In this document: positions 6,177-8,782 of the stretch, piece after piece
Position numbering within the stretch: the stretch's first letter is position 1
Layout of the letters: each line of letters starts with the position of its first letter
Source of the DNA: Acidimicrobiia bacterium
GTDB lineage: Bacteria; Actinomycetota; Acidimicrobiia; IMCC26256; JAENVU01
Length of the DNA stretch: 8,782 bases
Direction: 5' to 3'
NCBI GenBank assembly: GCA_025357995.1
Contig: JANYLF010000297.1
Coordinates: 1 to 8,782 of the forward strand
Translations under genes and position numbers: made by a program
The notes under the pieces: generated by a model
Database searches by the model: none
Told to the model about the DNA's origin: nothing
The model's input: only the letters and a program-made list of their open reading frames with translations

Positions 6177-6929
6177 CTACGGAGCGAATTCCACCCGTGT
6201 CGAGGCTCGGACGTCGTCACCCACCATGAACCAGACCCAGTGCTCACTGGCAGTCGTGACCGAGACCAGCTCGCACCGATCCCCGGGATCCACTCCGGCG
6301 CCGAACTCGATGGTCGCACCCGTGATGCGCCGACCGGAACCCTCACCCGCCATAAACTCTTCGACCGGCACCCAGTACGCGGCGTTGTTCACGTGGTCGA
6401 AGACATCGAAGTCGGTGCTACGGAACGCAAAGGCCTCGCGGTCGCCGTCCGCGGGAGGATCGGGATGGATGAGCCGAGCGCTCACCTTGTGTTTCCGCAC
6501 GCGCTCGCCGTACGCCGCGAAGAACTCGGGCGGCAGCGACACCGGCGCGCCGTTCTCCAAGCTCACGAACACCCAGATCGCCCGTGTCGTCACCAACACG
6601 CCGGATTGCAGCGCGGTACGAGCGTCGTTCAATCCGTCGACCCCGGCGATCGTGGTGGTGCGCTCCGCCCACCGACCGCCGACGCCGGTACAGCGCGTGA
6701 CGACTTCGAGGTCCTCGTAGATCGCGGGGAGGCGACCGATCTCGAACGTCATCCGCCGAAGAATCCAGCCTCGGCCCTCGGGCAGATGCGTCGCGGCCGC
6801 GTCCTCCGCCGCCACATCCTGGAGCGATCGCGCCAACGCGTCGAGCCGCAGCCGTCCGCTCGGTGTTGCGTCGCCCAGGCGCACCTTCTGCATCACGGCA
6901 AATCGCCGCGAGTCGCCGAACTCCGTCAC
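6177..6929 (-). CDS. Acyl-ACP thioesterase-like double-hotdog protein
   Basis: A complete 250-aa protein with the layout of FatA/FatB-type acyl-ACP thioesterases (PF01643 type): two hotdog halves at about 8-125 and 165-250. The N-terminal half carries the long helix segment RLDALARSLQDVAAEDA and the WILRRMTFEI strand. The second half contains DFDVFDHVNNAAYW (173-186), matching the plant D-x-D-x-N-x-H-V-N-N motif. The His (179) and Asp (175) are kept, but the catalytic Asn position is Phe177. The family releases fatty acids from acyl carrier protein; with this change the substrate or activity is uncertain. There is no signal peptide, so it is probably cytosolic. GTG 6929 overlaps the TGA of the upstream hydrolase gene by 4 nt (GTGA), with GAGG seven bases upstream, so the two genes are probably translationally coupled. 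The Rv3520c-like LLM gene follows after 25 bp. Confidence 0.85.
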   Translation of the reverse strand: MTEFGDSRRFAVMQKVRLGDATPSGRLRLDALARSLQDVAAEDAAATHLPEGRGWILRRMTFEIGRLPAIYEDLEVVTRCTGVGGRWAERTTTIAGVDGLNDARTALQSGVLVTTRAIWVFVSLENGAPVSLPPEFFAAYGERVRKHKVSARLIHPDPPADGDREAFAFRSTDFDVFDHVNNAAYWVPVEEFMAGEGSGRRITGATIEFGAGVDPGDRCELVSVTTASEHWVWFMVGDDVRASTRVEFAP

Positions 6930-7489
6930 ACGAAGACCTCGGCGAGACTCGTCACCAACGCGTCGACGAAGGCCGGCTCGCCTCGCGGTCCGAGCCCGCG
7001 CACCCGAGGTGGCAGCTCCACCTGAACGCCGCCCAGGCGCGACAGGTTCACCGGATTGCGTGGGTGCAAACCGCGCAGTTCGCGTGGAATGGACGCGACA
7101 TCGTCGACGACTTCGAAACCGTCGAGGTGCGGACGCATCTTCGCGGCCGCCAGCCGGGCAAACTCGCGGTCGGCGCCGCCGACCAGGAGGCGGGTCCAGA
7201 AACCCTCGCGTCCGTATCCGTGCACCGATACCACGAGGTCCACGTGCTCGAGGAAGGCACCGAGGTTGGTCGCGACCGCCGGGTCGTAGAGGTGCGACGG
7301 TATGTGCCACTGAAGGTCTTCGGGTTGTTCCACCGCGTACAGCGATGCGCCGGTGACCTCGGCCGAACGACGCGCCACCTCGGCGGTTCCTCGTTCCAGC
7401 GAGCCTCCGTGCAACGCCATGTACCCCACCCGCCCGCGCAGCTCACACGTCTCGCGCACACCGTCATGCGCGAGCAGCTCGGCGATCAT
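6926..7489 (-). CDS. Poly-gamma-glutamate hydrolase-like zinc amidohydrolase (YjqB/PghP type)
   Basis: A 187-aa protein of the Gamma_PGA_hydro/DUF867 family (PF05908), which includes phage PghP and Bacillus YjqB. The signature HGGSLERGT is at 27-35 (His27 and Glu32 the likely zinc ligands). A second metal/active-site segment is VVSVHGYG (His90). The late N-x-S-x-x-GGVQVELP block (148-160) is also typical of the family. Known members cut gamma-linked glutamate polymers; actinobacterial members are mostly uncharacterised, so the true amide substrate is unknown. No signal peptide is visible. I chose ATG 7489 because MIAELLA followed by the first strand matches the usual N-terminus; the frame is open to GTG 7552, which would overlap the previous gene by 38 nt. 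Neither start has a clear ribosome-binding site. The TGA overlaps the thioesterase-like start by 4 nt. Confidence 0.82.
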   Translation of the reverse strand: MIAELLAHDGVRETCELRGRVGYMALHGGSLERGTAEVARRSAEVTGASLYAVEQPEDLQWHIPSHLYDPAVATNLGAFLEHVDLVVSVHGYGREGFWTRLLVGGADREFARLAAAKMRPHLDGFEVVDDVASIPRELRGLHPRNPVNLSRLGGVQVELPPRVRGLGPRGEPAFVDALVTSLAEVFV

Positions 7490-7514
7490 GCGGCGCTCGA
7501 GATCCGACGTCGAC

Positions 7515-7802
7515 TCACGCCGCCACACGTCGGCGACGCGCCTGTGACGCACCCGCGTGGGTCGACAGGTCGACCAGAAATGCGGCCACCACGAGCACCC
7601 ATCCGAATCCGCTCACACCGTCGCCGCGCCGATAACAGAACGCCCACGCCAGCGTGGTCCATGGGAGGAACACGAAGCCGACCAGACCCATCCAGAAATG
7701 CTGGAACGCGATCCCCATGCGGTCGGTGAAGAGGAAAACAACTCCGATGGCGAGGCGCGGCGACACCATCGCGAACAAAGCCACCAAACATCCACACCCC
7801 AT
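7515..7802 (-). CDS. Small three-helix membrane protein (actinobacterial MGCGC / GVSGFGW family)
   Basis: A 95-aa hydrophobic protein with predicted helices at about 6-26, 36-57 and 65-81 and a very basic tail (RRRR near the end) that should be cytoplasmic. The start MGCGCLVALFA, the FLPWTTLAW segment and the GVSGFGW block before helix 3 match a small membrane protein I recognise as widespread in Actinomycetota, without known function. Trp and Phe are clustered in helix 2. ATG 7802 lies 26 bp after the stop of the upstream LLM gene. It has no Shine-Dalgarno sequence but has a TACGGT hexamer eight bases upstream, suggesting a leaderless start. The next gene begins 25 bp downstream if its ATG 7489 is used. 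Its place in the run may be incidental. Confidence 0.85.
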   Translation of the reverse strand: MGCGCLVALFAMVSPRLAIGVVFLFTDRMGIAFQHFWMGLVGFVFLPWTTLAWAFCYRRGDGVSGFGWVLVVAAFLVDLSTHAGASQARRRRVAA

Positions 7803-7810
7803 GAGCGAGC

Positions 7811-7816
7811 ACCGTA
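7811..7816 (-). promoter_or_regulatory. Possible -10 box for leaderless transcription of the three-helix membrane gene
   Basis: TACGGT on the minus strand fits TAnnnT and lies eight bases before ATG 7802, the same spacing as the TATTCT box of the LLM gene ending at 5114. No good -35 sits 16-18 bases upstream. The downstream gene lacks a ribosome-binding site. A short degenerate motif like this can occur by chance. Confidence 0.25.
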
Positions 7817-7828
7817 GGCGAACGGGTG

Positions 7829-8704
7829 CTACCCAAGTGCGTCCACCAATCGGTCCAGCTCGCGGGGATCATCGGTGGTCGGGACCAACACGAACTCGTC
7901 GCAACCGGTGGTTTCGAGGGCGGCAACGGCTTCTCGTAGTGCTCCCGGATCGCTCAACCGACACATCGACGCCATCGCATCGGCCGCGGCATCTCCGAAT
8001 GTGCTCAGATAATTCCGCGCGTACCCGTGCAGTCGCTCCGGTGCGTCGTCGCCCAGCGCGAACCACGTGGAGGTGGAGAGCCACGGACGCTCCTTGCGAC
8101 CCGATTTGGTCCACGCGATTCGCACGGCGTCGTTCGTCGACTGGACCGAGTCGATGTCGGGTGCGAGATCGAAGCCGGAGAGGCCATCGGCCCAGCGCGC
8201 CGAGCGGGCCAACGACTTCGGGCCCATCGACGCGGTCAGGATCGGCGGGCCGTTGGGCTGTACCGGCGTCGGGCCGATCGGCGGCACGCCATCGATCACG
8301 ACGTCGCCACGCCATACCGAGCGCATGAGTTCGACCTGCTCGTCGAGTTTCGCGAACCGCGCCGCGGTGGATGCGCCGACCGCCTGATAGTCCTGATCTC
8401 TGCCGCCGACTCCGACCCCCAAGGTGAGTCGCCCTTCGGACAACACGTCGATGGTCGCCGCCTGCTTCGCGAGGCGGACGGCGTCGTGGGTGGGCGCGAC
8501 CGCGATCGTCGAGACGAGTCGAACCCGACGCGTGGCCGCGGCCGCGAACGCCAACGACGTGATCAGATCGTGACTCGGATACGCGACCCGTTCGCCGACC
8601 GCCACGCACGAGAACGGACCATCGTCGATACGCGCGCACCACTCCCGAATCGTCGCGCCATCCACGCCGACGACGAATGAGGGAAGAGTCATCCCTAGTT
8701 TCAT
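7829..8704 (-). CDS. LLM-class flavin/F420-dependent oxidoreductase
   Basis: A complete 291-aa member of the luciferase-like monooxygenase superfamily, slightly short but within the family's range. Visible landmarks are the N-terminal strand MKLGMTLPSF, VAVGER (35-39 region), LAFAAAATRRVRLVSTI (51-67), LAKQAATIDVLSEGRLTLGVGVGG (79-101) and the following RDQDYQAVGA, then GPPILTASMGPKSLARSARWADG (152-174), typical of the F420-binding half of the barrel. The cofactor (F420 or FMN) and substrate cannot be decided. It differs clearly from the Rv3520c-like protein at the other end of the run. ATG 8704 has GGGAG at 8711-8715 six bases upstream, inside the last copy of a three-fold 8-bp repeat. It is the first gene of the five-gene minus-strand run and ends in TAG 26 bp before the membrane-protein gene. 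Confidence 0.92.
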   Translation of the reverse strand: MKLGMTLPSFVVGVDGATIREWCARIDDGPFSCVAVGERVAYPSHDLITSLAFAAAATRRVRLVSTIAVAPTHDAVRLAKQAATIDVLSEGRLTLGVGVGGRDQDYQAVGASTAARFAKLDEQVELMRSVWRGDVVIDGVPPIGPTPVQPNGPPILTASMGPKSLARSARWADGLSGFDLAPDIDSVQSTNDAVRIAWTKSGRKERPWLSTSTWFALGDDAPERLHGYARNYLSTFGDAAADAMASMCRLSDPGALREAVAALETTGCDEFVLVPTTDDPRELDRLVDALG

Positions 8705-8709
8705 ATTGA

Positions 8710-8733
8710 ACTCCCGTACTCCCGTACTCCCGA
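8710..8733. repeat. Three tandem copies of an 8-bp repeat holding the ribosome-binding site
   Basis: ACTCCCGT occurs at 8710-8717 and 8718-8725 and as ACTCCCGA at 8726-8733. On the minus strand the unit is ACGGGAGT, whose GGGAG is Shine-Dalgarno-like. The copy nearest the LLM gene provides the site six bases before ATG 8704; the others lie 14 and 22 bases from it. Slippage could change the copy number. Confidence 0.8.
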
Positions 8734-8782
8734 GGTCCCGAACCGCAGCGAGGAACGAGCGGAGGTGAGCCGCGGCGCAGCG
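8734..8782. other. GC-rich repeat-like intergenic tail at the window edge
   Basis: No gene is seen here. The stretch is a quasi-repetitive mix of GAGC/CGAGG/GCAGCG words, with CGCAGCG at 8744-8750 and again at 8776-8782. It adjoins CTCCCGAGG (8727-8735), which also occurs at 5019-5027 in the hairpin of the other long intergenic gap. This could be part of a dispersed intergenic repeat cut by the window end. Confidence 0.35.

Noticed and set aside
7490..7552. Longer start (GTG 7552) for the PGA-hydrolase-like gene
   Set aside because: It adds 21 Arg-rich residues outside the fold and a 38-nt overlap with the previous gene, with no ribosome-binding site; it cannot be fully excluded.

Overview
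The window looks like chromosomal DNA from a high-GC Gram-positive bacterium of the Actinomycetota, possibly an environmental lineage such as the Acidimicrobiia (inference; no marker gene is present). Supporting signs are uniformly high GC with G/C at third codon positions, five GTG starts among eleven genes, heavily open antisense frames, and gene families common in actinobacteria: an Rv3520c-like luciferase-fold oxidoreductase, a second luciferase-fold oxidoreductase, short-chain dehydrogenases, an EthD-type protein and a small 'MGCGC...GVSGFGW' membrane protein. There are no rRNA, tRNA, CRISPR, transposase or phage genes.

Layout. (1) 1-765, minus: N-terminal 255 residues of a beta-lactamase-fold serine hydrolase whose 3' end lies outside the window. 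(2) 848-2323, plus: a type-B carboxylesterase, divergent from gene 1. (3) 4208-2330, minus: a compact unit of a two-helix membrane protein, an SDR with a variant NSA motif and a classical SDR, joined by 1-nt and 4-nt overlaps and running convergently into the esterase. (4) 4300-5007, plus: a protein of two tandem EthD-like domains, divergent from unit 3 across 91 bp. (5) 5008-5113: a convergent intergenic region with two hairpins. (6) 8704-5114, minus: a five-gene run of LLM oxidoreductase, three-helix membrane protein, poly-gamma-glutamate-hydrolase-like enzyme, acyl-ACP-thioesterase-like double-hotdog protein (4-nt overlap with the previous gene) and an Rv3520c-like LLM oxidoreductase. (7) 8705-8782: a leader with three copies of an 8-bp repeat that contains the ribosome-binding site, then a GC-rich repeat-like tail.

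How the genes may work together. Two unrelated serine esterases/amidases, two SDRs, two LLM flavin/F420 oxidoreductases, a duplicated EthD protein and a thioesterase-like protein are the enzyme types found in actinobacterial loci for breaking down or remodelling lipids, steroids or other hydrophobic compounds: ester or amide hydrolysis, alcohol/ketone oxidoreduction, hydride transfer, and acyl or dimeric alpha/beta-barrel steps. No substrate can be named from the sequence, and no CoA ligase, acyl-CoA dehydrogenase, P450 or regulator is visible, so a shared pathway is an inference. I found no defence system or clearly new machine. The most distinctive points are the double-EthD protein, the translational coupling of a PGA-hydrolase-like enzyme to a FatA-like thioesterase that lacks the expected active-site Asn, and the tandem SD-containing leader repeat.
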